Assembly: GCF_030936135.1 (NCBI RefSeq)
Contig: NC_082598.1
Coordinates: forward strand, 55,148,347 to 55,212,346
Length of the DNA: 64,000 bases
Source: Gavia stellata
Taxonomy: Eukaryota; Chordata; Aves; Gaviiformes; Gaviidae
Direction of reading: 5' to 3'
Each line of letters opens with the position of its first letter. The stretch's first letter is position 1. Below the pieces are notes generated by a model, which had not been told where the DNA came from, ran no database searches, and worked only from the letters and a program-made list of their open reading frames with translations. The position numbers and the translations under genes were made by a program. Below, piece after piece: positions 23,961 through 36,700 of this stretch.

Positions 23961-26900
23961 GCCCCCGCTGCAACTGGTGAGGAAAGCCATGCTCCTCCTC
24001 CCTGACGGCTGCGGTGGCTCCACCAGGTTAAGAGGAGCAAAAAGTAAGAAAGCCGTATTTTTATCTGATGGTTTCGATGACACTACTGAGTTCACGCAGG
24101 GGCCAGTGAAGTATTTTTAAGTGGTGACATTCCTCAGAGCAGATTTCTAACTCCAAAGGTCCCCCAGTTCCCTCTGCCCCCTAAAAAGGGGTACGCGCCT
24201 TCATGCTTCATATTTTTAAAGGCCACCGCCAATTAGCTTTTTAAACTCTAGTGTCAATACTCAACGAAGGGCAACGTTCTTTCGCCTTCAGATAACTTCA
24301 TGAAAGAATGCTGCCCTGCCACAGGAGTCAGTTCTGGAGACCGGGATTATAATATATGAGAAAAATATATTTGGGGCAGCCTAAGTATGTAGGTATCTGT
24401 TTGCCCCTGGTTAATGAGGCACACGAAGTTAGCAAACGTACAAGTGCGTGCTACCATAATACCCTTTTCATCTGCATCAATGTTTATCTCAAGTTTCATT
24501 GGTTCCAGATATACACACTCTTTCAGTTTTAGTGCTGGTTTCAGGTTTGCTACGGCTATGTTAAAGTCACAAAACTGTATGGTGTCACTATAGTGAGACA
24601 CTGACCTTTAACTACTGTTGGTATTTAATATTTGCTGTAATATTTGATTTCACTTGTGATTCCTATTCCCTGCATTACTTTAAAAATAGTTAGATTTGCA
24701 TTTGCTTTTGCTAGCATCTATTTAAAACCTCGCTCATGTTACTATTAATATCTAGCTTTACACGCCAGCATCACACAAATCCAAATGCGCCACTATGAAG
24801 AATCCTTCGTTTTCCTTTGGTTATTAAAAGCCTGCAGATCAGTTACTGATAGAAGCCCGTTTGCTTGCTTGCTTTTTTGAAAAAGCAAAAAGGCATCTAA
24901 CAAATTCACATAATACTCAGATGTGCTTTTTCTTAGAATGAAGAAACTGCTTATGCATTTTGATTTATAAATCTATTTTTCTCATATTGCACTTTCCAAA
25001 GTGGCAGTATTGCTAATCCAGACCCCTGCGTCCTCAAACAGCAATACAGGGTAATGCAATGTTTTCCAAAGTCTGCCAAGTGCCAAGTGGTGACAAAGCA
25101 AAATGAAGACCTGAGCAGTTGCAAATATTGAGAAAGAGCTGTCTAGCTGAATTTCATGATTTTGATTGAGCCATAACATGACTTTTCAAGATGCTCATTC
25201 AAATGGTGAGTTCCCCCCAGCTTTAGAACAAACTCAACACCCCATAGTTTAAAACTGCATATCGAAGCATTTTGTGCAAACTGCACTGCGGGTCAAGAGG
25301 CAGAGTATGGAGAAAGGAAAAAAGATCCTCCGTGGAGGCTCAGGTGTGGACACAGACATCACTCTCTGTGGGCCGGGTCTGATTGCAGTGCTCTTGAGGC
25401 AAGGCTTAGGATGCGAGTGACGCGCACAACTCACCTTTAGCCAGCGGCTTGGCTGTGCATCTCCCTGCCCCTGTCCCCTGTGGCAGAAGTTGGGGGGGGG
25501 GTGTGTCGTATTTAGCGAAACAGCAGGAGCTGGGGCACACAGGCACCAGTTGAAGGGCAAAGATGGGCTCGGGTGCTTCCATGCACATAGCTGAATGTTT
25601 GAGTTGAAAACCAAGATCTTCACACTGTCCTTTGTGAAGAGGAGACAAAAACATTTTGTTGACCTCAGAAGATGTGAGGAAATCTCATTAGTTTTATTAG
25701 GTCATATAAAGATATGAGCCTTATAGTTTGGACTCTGTAAAATGTGCAGCAACAGTAATACTTTGACCCCAGCACATATGCCAGCATGGCGTGAAGCGTA
25801 CATTAGGGGCTGATCCTGCAACCTCTGCGTGTAATGGACTTTGGTGGGCGCAACAGTTCTTTCATTGGTGTAATATGACTTCAAGGAAGTCACTGCTGAT
25901 TACTCCGGCCATAACTGAGGTGAGGCTCAGGCCTCCTGTTTTTAAGACATTTGAAGAATATACCAAGTATGTGTTATGGGTATGTATATAGGTGTATGTA
26001 TGTATATGCATGTGGAAATGCATGTACACTATTTCTCTATGTGATGGTTACATTCTTAGTTCTGTAACTGGCACTACTACAGTGGTGTCCAAAGAGATAC
26101 GCTGATTTACCTCAGCAGGGGATCTGGCCTCTGATATTCTAGTGTCTTAAGAGAGGCCCTTTTTTTAAATAACTTTAGTTCAAGGAAGAAATAAATTTCC
26201 TGTGTCCCAAGAGCGTAAGAAGAGGACAGTTGCTCTTCTCCAGATTTTAGCCCAACATCAACTCCTCCTCGTGAGTGAAGTGTGAACGTTGCATTTCCAA
26301 AACAGGATCCATACCTGTGGTCTTTCTCTAGCCAGAGTTGGTTTTGCACACAGATAGTGTCCTTTTTTTTTTTTTTTTTCCAAAAAAGCACAGATTGGCA
26401 TCCACAATGCTCAGCTTCTCTTACCACAAGGCAACAACCCAAGACAAAGGCTGTTCTCACCTCACGATCCCTTACTAATACAGAGGAGCTGGTGGCAGAA
26501 ATGGCCTGTTGGGAGCAGCTAAACGCAGCCTGGGGCAGCACTGGTTCAGTCAGGGTGTTTGTAGCTCACAGTCTTGTTAAAGCAGCCTCTGGAAGTGGAG
26601 CAAAAGAGCGTAGTCATGGCTCACGGGTGTGCAGGTGTGCCTCCTCTACCAGCAAGACCAGATCCTCCCTCCTTGCAGGGCCAGGGAGGCTTCGTGTGCC
26701 GGGAGAGAGGGTGCCCCTCTCGCAGGCTGTGACACCCAAGGTGTGCCAAGGAACGTGGCGGGGGTGGCCTGAGGGACAAGGAGGTCCTTTAGCGAGCCCT
26801 GTGGCGATGAGGCTTAGTGCCAGATGGCCTGGGATTTAGTCTCAGAGGAAACGGGGAAGCGCATGGGTTAGTCGGCCAGGGGCTTATCAGAGGAGGTGGT

Positions 26901-27460
26901 GAAATTAGTGTGAGAAAAGGGGAAAATTGGGGTGAAAAGGAGGGCTTCGTTTGTCCTGCTCCCAGACCCAGCCGAGCAGGTACTCTTCACCGAGGTGAGA
27001 CAGAATGGCTGATTTATGTCATCTTTTCAGTCCCTAACCTCTGCCACTGCAATGATGTAAGATGGGGGCTGGGGCTGCTGAAAGAAAGAGAATTTATTTG
27101 GTATGGTACAATGTAGCAGGAACTGACATCCCATCTGAGTCTCCGTAATAAAGTAGCATCACTTTTTTGGGATGGCACTGATAAATCCCATGTACTTCTG
27201 CTTCCAGGAAGACCCTTAAAAGCATCTGCCTCTGGGGTTGCTCACAGAGTTGATACAAGACAGTGGTCAGGATCTGGCCCCTGGCAGCAACAGACCCAAT
27301 TGCCCTTTCATTCAGACAGAGGAGGAGTGGCAGGATCTCCTGGTCCTGCCAGGACTGGAGGTGGGCTCCCCCACTCAGAAATGTGGCTGTGTGGACTCAG
27401 TATTCAAAAATGAAAGCCTAGGTGATCGATAAAATGGGGTAGAAACCACCAGTTACCTTA
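23961..27460. other. Spacer between the TRMT10A and MTTP promoters
   Basis: No supported gene. Open frames such as 26282-26839 (+) and 25249-25623 (-) lack splice or protein support. It contains a repeat-like block at 25804-25940, a G10 run at 25492-25501 and a T19 run ending near 26380. Alternative upstream MTTP promoters or exons known in mammals could lie here, but I cannot see one. Confidence 0.5.
25804..25940 (+). repeat. Decayed sauropsid-type interspersed repeat
   Basis: Runs from 'ggggctgatcctgcaa' through 'cattggtgtaatatgacttc' to 'ggctcaggcct'. I associate this pattern ('gatcctgcaa ... attggtgtaactccattgaagtcaatgg ... caggcc') with dispersed repeats in turtle, crocodile and bird genomes. 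Family name not assigned. Confidence 0.5.
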
Positions 27461-27463
27461 GTT

Positions 27464-27476
27464 CTTAATAATTAAC
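27464..27476 (+). promoter_or_regulatory. MTTP: HNF1 binding site, MTTP promoter
   Basis: 'cttaataattaac' matches the HNF1 palindrome GTTAATNATTAAC at 12 of 13 positions. It lies about 185 bases upstream of the MTTP ATG, in the position where mammalian MTTP promoters carry an HNF1 site driving liver and intestine expression. Confidence 0.75.
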
Positions 27477-27524
27477 TGGAAGTCCTTTGATGAACTTAGT
27501 ACCTGAGTGTGGAATTTGGAATCT

Positions 27525-27552
27525 GACCTTTACTACATCTAGATAAACAGTG
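27525..27552 (+). promoter_or_regulatory. MTTP: DR1 (HNF4/nuclear receptor) and FOX sites, MTTP core promoter
   Basis: 'tgaccttta' (reverse AGGTCA half-site with a degenerate second half) is followed directly by 'tagataaacagtg', a forkhead (TAAACA) motif. The same tandem order is known in the mammalian MTTP promoter, where HNF4-alpha and FOXO1/FOXA act. A second CAAAGG-type half-site lies at 27484-27489 on the minus strand. Transcription probably starts near 27565-27580 (inferred). Confidence 0.7.
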
Positions 27553-27659
27553 TGGCCAACCCAGCGGCTCTCTCTGCACGCGCCCCTCCACGCTCGGCAG
27601 CTCACTTCTTGGGGGCTCTCACACTTCATGCTGCAGTCAGGAGCTCAGGGGAGTCCAGC

Positions 27660-27720
27660 ATGATTCTTCTTACCGTGCTGTTCCTTTGCATCATTTCCAC
27701 CTACTCAGCCTCTGTTAAAG
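27660..27720 (+). CDS. MTTP: MTTP exon 1: signal peptide
   Basis: Encodes [20 protein letters not shown] and the first base of Gly21: a short hydrophobic signal sequence for ER entry. Donor 'aaag|gtaggt'. Confidence 0.97.
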
Positions 27721-30700
27721 GTAGGTCTGTACCGCGCTTGGTTCAGCTTTTGGCTCAGCAAAGGCATAACTGGTGTGTGTATGCAGATCTGTTCTGCTTC
27801 AAAAATTATCATCTTTACTCATCTGTCCTTGAGTAATATGAAATGCATTTAGTAATTACAAAGGTTTCAGCGCTTGTGGCATTCGTGTCAGCAGAAGGGA
27901 TGGAGGAGACAATGTTTTCAGGTGCACAGGGCCAGCGGTGTGAGCCAGGAGGCCGGAGATCTTGACCTTGCTTAGTCAGGACATGCTGTGCGGGCACCGA
28001 CTTGAAAGGGACTATTCACACGCTCAAAAGTTAAACACACAGAAGTGATCTGGTGGAGCAGAGCCAGGAAGTGCTCAGGGCTCTCCAGGTTTCAGCTTCT
28101 GAACAGTTGACTCAGCTACCACTGAAGTCAGTAACAAGCATCCCATTAATTTCACGGGGAGCTTGCTCTGCAATAAGTCATTAAAACCTGGATGTCTGCA
28201 CAAGGCCCGGGAGCGGGGCTTTACTCAGGTGTCCTGACAAAGGTCAAGGGCATGAAATCTGGAGACTGCCCGCTTCAGCAGTGCCAGTGTGTGAAGCAAG
28301 GAAAGGTGTCTTTAGTAGTGGCCCTTCGTGTACAACCTGACATTAAATTTAGAGGAGCAGCAACCTTAAAACATGAGCCGACACCTAGTTTTTAGTTTAA
28401 TGAGGATGTCCTCATCATGATGAGGAGCGGGGGGGCACGCCATCCTAGGTTAAACTATTAAAAAGGCTTTAGAGGTGCTCTCATGGGTGCCTCTGCCTGC
28501 TCCCTGCAGGGGATCCAGCACACTGTATCCATGTAAGCACAGAGCAGCAACCTTCCTCCCTACCTCCCTACCCCCTTACAACAGGAGTTATAAAGCAGAG
28601 AAGTTTGCAGGCAGTTCCTCTACCCGTGAGCATATTTCACAAGAGTGTATTTCATGAGACCGCCAAGTTCATGGCTAGATACCATCGTGCCACATTTCTG
28701 GTGTCTGCTCTTCCCAGCTTGTCTTTAATATCAATTAAGCAAAGCTCCTTGATGTGAAGTAATATTTGCTTGTCACTTTACATCCCCAGGGTAGTGAGCA
28801 AGCATTTTCTCATTAATTAGTCCTCCCTTCAGCTCTGCCAGGTCTCATCTCTCTCTTGTGCAGAGACTGAGAGCTAAATTACTGGCCCAAAGGCCACTTA
28901 GTGCCTCAGTGGCAGAGGATTAGGATAAGTGTTCTACCTTTCCACCAGGCCATGCTGCCTTTTGGAAATGGTGAAGGACTATTATTTCTTTAAGTCAGCT
29001 AGATCAGCACACATGAAACTTTCCTACTGCAGTTTCACTTGAAAAATGTTTTCAAAGAAGCGGATGGGTTTTGCTTTTTAAAGCTATCCGGTATCAGAAA
29101 CAGTGGCAAATATAATTTATGAAGGTAGAGCCAACAAGTAGTTAGAGACGCACATGCTATGCATGCCATATGTATTAATAAAAGGCACAGGACTTGACAG
29201 CTGTCTCCACTCATGCAGTGTAACCTTCTGTATTATACAGTATCATGATTTAATTATAGACTTGGCATGTTACCCTTAATGACAGACACTTAACATTACT
29301 AGTCAAACTATGTGTTATGCACTCCACCTTGAAAGCAGGCACTTCTGACCCCAAGAGAGCATGGCTGATTGCAGACTTTATGTCCATGTCTCCTCCTTTC
29401 TCAGTCAGTGGGACATTTGCCATCAGCTGAAATGGCTAGGTGGCAAGGATCCTAGTGCTCTGCTGAATACAAAGGAAAGAGCTTCTAAAGGCAGGGGGTT
29501 TTTTTAAGAAAAGTTTCTATCAGAAAGGCATAGGAATATTCCTTTTTGAATAGTACCAGTGTTTTCTTCATGAAAGATAGCATGAAAATTTCCTTACGCT
29601 GTTTTGAATACTGGTTCTGGGCAGTGACACTGCGTCTCTGTCCCTCAGCCACCAATATCCCCCTTGCCTCTCAAACTGATCACGCTATCCAATTGTCTCT
29701 CTTGGCTTCCCCATTTCTGCTGGGGTAAGTGTTAGCTCCTTGGGACTGCCTTCAATACTGCTTCATCCCTGCTGCTTCTCTTATGATCCACGGCTGGCTC
29801 ACCCTTTTCCATCAGTGACACCAGTCTTGCAACTAAAGGTGTCTTCTGCCCTGGCTCCTGCAGTGTTTTCCATGTATGAAATGGTGAAAGCTTTCAGAAC
29901 CTAATATTCTTCTAGCTCCCAGAAATACTTTGCAACTATTCATCTCTTCCATGACACTTGCAAGAAGCTGCTGTGTCATTTGCTCATCTGTTTCCTTCAG
30001 GGGGGAACAGCTCTTTTGTATGGGGGGACAAGCAAATGCTAAAAGGGAGGAAGAGGGAAGGAACTCTTGCAAAAGTTAAGAGATCTATGGGTTGAGCTGT
30101 GGGAAAAGGAAGAGGATAGGTGAAAGGTGCTTTTAACTGAAAAGAGAAAGGGAGCAAAACCACAAACATCCACCTTAACTAATAAGACACGTCTCTCAGC
30201 ACCCAGATCACTTTTCTTGGACGTGCTTTCACCCCACCTTTTATCTTTAGATGGGACTGTGTCACCCTCTGTGTATAGAAGGCACCCAGTGGGTGGCAAT
30301 CGTAAAACCTGAGCCGATACTAAATCATTAGCACTGCCGTTTCTGCTGCAAATGAAGGACATTTTGAACCAGGAAGCAACCAGCTCCAAGGTACTGCAAG
30401 GAATCAGGGGTGTCCCTGAAAGGCGCAGCCATCTCTGGGCAGGCACTGAGCACCCTCTGCTCTCAAGGGCAATGTGGCTTCAAAGCTGATAGGAGTGAGG
30501 GGAATTGGGGAAGTGGCTAGGAAATTCACAGTAAACCTGAAGAAAGGGTTGTACGCCTCTTGGTGACTTTGTTTTGAAGCAGACATGCAAGACATGCAAA
30601 CCCAGAAGATCCCTGTCGTGCCAACATCAGTGCCTCAGCCCCCCTGCAAAAAAATCAATAGTTACAGCTTTGAGCTCTCACATGCAGACAGGCTGCCCCC

Positions 30701-33700
30701 CCCCGGGATTACCAAACTTGCTGTGCCACATCCCCAGCTGGTGTAAAGCATAAGACAGTTTAGTTCTGTGCAGCTTTGCCAATTTATGTGACTTGCAGAC
30801 CAAACTTGGTGGGGATGCCGTTTTCCTCAGGGAAAGATTCTTTGAAGCTGACCTTAATCTGCTGCTATGACATCTGAGTGAATAGGGGAAGGAAGTGAGC
30901 AAAACCTTAACAAAAGGGTTTTTGGGACTCTCTGAGCACTGCAGGATATATCCGTCCAGCCATGATGGACTGTGCACCTACCTAACTGAGATTTAAAATC
31001 TGGGAGTGAAATAAGAAAAGACTTTGGTTTTCCTTTTTACCAATGCGTTGATTTGAAATCTATTTAGCAGAGTCAAATAAAACACTGAGGGACATAGCAT
31101 AAATCAAGATAGCCTGTTGATTCTCTGCAAGGGACTTTGAACAACCTGATTACATTACAGCATGCTTGAGAATTTGTCTGAGATGTTTTGATAGATTTTT
31201 CTTTTTTTTTTTTTTTTCCCCCCTGAACTTGTCATAAGACTGAGCTGCATCTCCTTGAGGACAGCACTTTGCTTTTCTTAGATTAACTCTGTTGTGAAGT
31301 TGTCGTGTCTGCTCTGTACCTCCTGAACTCCATGAAGAAATTCCCAGTGGATTCAGTGGTGCAGCATTCGGGTCCGAGAGGCTGGTGCCGTGCTGCTTAT
31401 AGATAGCACCTAAGGTCACTGTATGTGTATTTGCTTTGTGGATGTAAGAGCACTTTGTGCATAGCCAGCTTCTCCTCCCTTCCCTTCCCTCTACTAACTG
31501 ACTTCATCAGTTTTTCTTGTGTGGAAGAGACCTTTGTAGCCACCCGCACCAGAGGAGGGAAGCTCTTGAAAGCAGTGAAAAGGGATGTTATGTATACCCT
31601 GCGTGACAAAATATTCAAAGGGTGTTCAAAAAGAAATTGGTTTTCCTTAGCCACAGATTTTAGGGGCATGGTCTTAATTCCTGTGCCTGAGGCTGGGTAG
31701 AGAGTTGTGACACTGGTGCCACACATTCCCTGCATGGCTGTGCGTGAGAGAAGAGAAAGAGAAGAGAGGAAAGGGTGTGGTAGTAAGTAGTTTTATAAAG
31801 GAAAAATAAAAGTCATTTGTATACTACAGATTTCATTTATACTAACAAGAGTTCAACTGAATCCCTAGGGAACAGTCTATCTGAGTTGTTGTTAATGCAG
31901 ATGGAAATGGCACCATAAATTCACTATGACAGAGTTTGGCTTTTATATCCCTTAAAATACATCAATTAACAGCAGAGGCACAGCTACAGGGACAATTATT
32001 TAGTTTAAAGAACAAGGGCTTAATTATTTAATCTAAAAATTATTTTCCCAATGTCTTCATTACATTCATGTCACCCCTGGGCAAGGCTCTCAATGGAAAG
32101 ATTCCCAATAAATGTGCAAGAGATGCAGAGAACAATTTCTGTTGGCTCCAACAAATTACATCAGTGCATTTCAAGTTGCTAAGCACACAAATTGCATGAT
32201 TAATTACAGTATTTTGAGTTGCAAATAATTTTGGATTAATTTCTAATGCTAACATACCCAAAGTAAATAATCTGACTCTTTTTTATTTATTTATGTATAG
32301 AGCTAGAACAAAGGCTTTTCTGGACATTCTTATCTTAAATATATGAGATTAGTGTCAAGTTAATAACAAAAAAACCCCAGCTGCTCCAGTGGGGCAGCCT
32401 CTGTAATCAAGAGTAGCAGGATCAGTTACATAAACCTTTTGTTGGCAATTCAATTTTTAATTTTTCTAAAGGTGTTTTTTAGAGAAAATGACAGATTATG
32501 TGAGTTAGTCAATTCTAAAACACGCTTTGTTTTTGCTTTCCGAACAGGGCACACTACTGGACCAAGCTTAAATAATGACAAGCTATATAAATTTGCTTAC
32601 TCAGCTGAAGTGTATGTTGATCAGGTGAAAGCGTCACTGCAGAGAAGTGCCGGATACCGGATTTCTTCTGGTGTGGATGTCAACCTCTTATGGAGAAATC
32701 CTGACAATGATGATGACCAGTTGATCAAAATTACGGTAATTAATGCCAACAGAAAACTGAAAACATGCCCAATCTTTTCTGCATTTATCTGCTAATCTAA
32801 TATTGAAGAACTCATTTTCAGAAGATGAGCTAAATCTTCTATTCTTCTCTACTCTCATCAACTAAAACCAGCTTCTTCGATAAGCTGATTCATATAGAAT
32901 AAGACTTCACAAGAATATATCTAACATCATAAGCCAGAACTTCAGAATATCCCCTATGTTTTGAAATTGCTTCATACATCTAGAGCTTCAAACAACTGGT
33001 GTGCAAGCACCTACCTGAGGTTGTCTGAAGTCCTCAGTTCTCACTACAGATCATGACATTTGCTAAATACAAACTGGGTTTGGTACTTAGCTTATTTTCC
33101 CAGCGGTGAGTGCTGGTTTCTTTTGAAAACATAGACATAGTAATCATGGAAGATTAATGATCAGAACCAGAAATGAAGAAATAAAAAAGATGTATTAGGC
33201 AATTTAGTCTATCCAGCCTACTCCAGGCCAATGTTAGACAGCTCTCTACATGAATTTTCTCTGCTTTTACTTTGCTAGATAAGAGATGTTCAAGTTGAAA
33301 ATGTGAGTGAACGTCCAGCTGCTAAAAACATCTTCAAAGGAAAAAGCACAGAGAAGATCATCGGGAAAGAATATCTGGAAGCTTTACAGAGGCCCATAGT
33401 TCTTGAGCTAGTCCGTGGAAAAGTAAGACCCTGTCTTTTAAAATTCAATCCCTGAGGAAACCTGGGAGAAATATTTTCTTACAGGCTTGGAGAATTTACC
33501 AATTGACTATCCTCTTGGTGTTCTTAATATGCCATCGTGTCCTATCTTTCTACACAAAACACAATAGTTTAGAATGGACTGTATTTTACCTGTACAAGGG
33601 GCCCTTCCAGCCCAAGCCTCTAGTGCATTGAGAACACCATCAAGTACGGAAGTAAACAGCAGCTTGGCCACAAATATATGGGTACACATGTAGAAATATG

Positions 33701-36700
33701 CATAACTGCTGTGTAAGATTTGTGCTGTTGACTTCAGTGAGGCCAGGATTTTATCTGAAGGCAGAAAAGGAGATACAGTTTGTCATGCGGGAGGTCATAC
33801 CGAGTCTGTGAGGAACAGTGTTAATCACTTTGAACCCTTATCAAATATTTTAGCATAACTGCTTTTCCCACCTCTCTGGCTTGCTTATTTACTTCAGTAT
33901 CCCCTGCAGTTTCAACGGTCCCAAGTTAATGAGCTTGATGCTGAAAGAACTACCATCTTTAATGTTGTTCTACTGGGAAACTGTCTCCAAAAATCAGAAG
34001 AGAAGGGACAGTGAGCAGGTGTGTCTCGGTGTGTGCCTGGGTTTTGTAGCCTGCCCTGAGAGACCACCAGAGCACTGTCCCACTGCAGGAGCACCCATGT
34101 TCAATTGTAGCTCTCAGAGTCCCAGTTTTGCTCGGAAGGGGATTCAAGTAAATCCATCTTCCCCTCTTTTTCTCTGCAGAGCTGCTCACTTGTCCCCTTG
34201 CGCTCAGCCTACTGCTCCGGCCAGGGAGCGGCAAGGCTTGAGCCATGGCTGCTCCCGCCTCCTCTCCACGCTCCTTCACCCTCTCGTTGCTTGTTGCATT
34301 AGGCCAACAGCCCCGCTCTCCCCCCCCCGCAGCCCGAGCAATGCTGGGCAGGTGGGACGTGGGCAGAGGGGCAGTGAGAAAGGAGGAAGGTTGAAGGTCA
34401 CACTCCCTTTTCTCTTCTGCAGAGCGGAGTGAGGGCTGTGACACCCTATCCCGGCAGGATCTTTACCTCCTGCTGTAAATAGGCACTGAGCACATACCCT
34501 GGCCACCAGCTCAGCCTACTGAATTGCAGCTGCTATCAGGCCTGCTCAGTAACTTCCAGACTCAGCCTTGTCATCAGTTTTACACAACATAAAAAGAAGC
34601 AGGTCAGCACTGGCTCCCAACTGTACACATCCCTAAATGAGACCAGAGGTATCAGAAGAACACAGTCAAAATACATCTGCTCCTAATAAATTAAGCAGTT
34701 CACACGCTGAGATTGAGAAGTAGTATTAAAAACTTGGGCTTTTTCTCAGAGAATAGGGTCTGTACACTCCTTTTATGATTTCTCTGTGGTGTGATACTTT
34801 CATCCCTGGCACAGTGATTTCACTTTCCAGGGTTGCCCCGAGATAACACACTGATTGTACTTACAGTTCCTGAAAAAAGTGCACTTTTAAAGCACCTTGA
34901 ATGCAAAGTGGAGGTGCAAAGTCTCATTACCAGAGGAGAGGCTCAAGCACAACAGTTGACCCATGAAGTGCAAAGGTTGTGATGTGTTTGACACGTCATT
35001 TAAGTCATTCTAACTGTGATTTACCTATGATTCATTCTAGGGTTTTGTAACCTGTGATTAAAGTGCAACAGATACTATGCCCCTGTGGGGAGGGATTATC
35101 TGAGGATTATGCAGAAAAATGAGTTACTTGTGAAATTATGTAAAGTTTCCCATTTCACTTCTAAATTCTCTCTAACTAACAGGAAGATGCTCACTGCACT
35201 GACACTGTCCTTAGGTACAGCTGAAGCCCGAAACATGTTTGTACTGTTATCGGTGGGCCCTGCAGCCCCTGGAGTTCGCTTAAATAAGGGCAACAGGGCC
35301 AAATTCAGTTTCCCAATCAGAAAAAAAGTAAAGGCAGTTTTTCTAGAGAGGATCCTCACTATTCCTTTCTCATTTAAGCAGATTTGTTATATACTTGTTT
35401 TTTATTCCTACAGGTAAAAAACTTCTACTCATATCAAAATGAACCTGGTTTTACCCAAAATATTAAGAGAGGTCTGGCTAGCCTTTTCCAGCTACAGCTG
35501 CACTCTGGTGCTGCCCATGAGGTATGGTGCTATATCTGGCAAGATAATCATCATCAGAGAAACAGGCAGAGCCTGGTCTGCTCTGAAAGGCAGACCTGTG
35601 GCTCCCGCTGACTTCAGAAGGAATGAACTGTGACAGAAATCAGTCCTTTGATTGCATTTGAGGTTGGGCATGTAAAGACAGTCTTCTGAATATTTGGTGA
35701 CACAAGTCGAGTTGCTGCAATTAATGTAAAGAATTGGTGAAATCCATTTGATTTAAAATGCTTTTACCAATTTAGCAGAATTTGGTAATAAATCAACTTA
35801 AACCAGGTCACTATAAAAGAGATTATACTGATGTTTAAAGTCGGTTGATTCCTAAGCTCAATTCAATGGATTAGGCCATTTTAAATCAAATAGAATATCC
35901 ACACAAGGTTAGCAATGGTTTAGCCGCATCCATTTAACCTGCGTTACGTTGTTAAATTTCTACATCTGTCCACGTGAGCAAAGCTGGAACTCGAATTTGT
36001 GAGTGTAGTGCCAGCTGCCAGGTGTTTCCTAAATTTTTTGTTTAAACAAACATTGTTACTTTCCTTCATAGCCATCTAATGAAAAGCACGCCTGCCTATC
36101 CAAAGCAGGTAGTTAGAAACACTGATATATTCAAAACTGGTAAATAAACCCAAACAGTGCAGCGTCTCAGGTACAGGATTCCAACAGTGGAGAAAATGGT
36201 TCATCTTTGGAAGGCATGCTGGAGTCTCAAAGATAAATTCAAGAAATTGTCCTAATCTGTTTTTTTCAAGGTGGACATATCTGGGAAATGCAATACTACT
36301 TATCATGTGCGGCAAAATCAAGTGACTAAAATAAAAGCCCTGGACTCCTGTGAAATAGAAAAACAAGGATTTACCAGCCACAACAAGGTATGATTTCTTT
36401 AACAAAATAAAATCTGTTCTGCTTGTTTAAAATATATTCTTAGTAGCTATTACTCATTTTCTCAAAGGTCCTTTCTTGCATTAGAGAAAGTAAATTCTAC
36501 ATGTACATTTTGTAGTATTACTAGTAAAATTTCATATGTAGTACCCATGGGGAGAACAGGGAATGGATTCTCCTCTTGTGTAAACCACCTTGGCTCAGCT
36601 GACATCGAGTACAGCACACCAATTTGCATAATATTTGGATCTCATCCGTAACATATTTTAGTTTCTATGTGGATTTACAGCACTTTTGTCCTGGCTTTTT

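Noticed and set aside
23152-24095. Many overlapping ORFs on both strands in the CpG island
   Set aside because: GC-rich sequence lacks stop codons by chance; proteins are Pro/Arg/Gly-rich low complexity without family features.
26282-26839. 185-codon plus-strand ORF between TRMT10A and MTTP
   Set aside because: Runs through a poly-T tract, starts with a non-ATG codon, has no family resemblance and no fitting splice sites; length explained by locally high GC.
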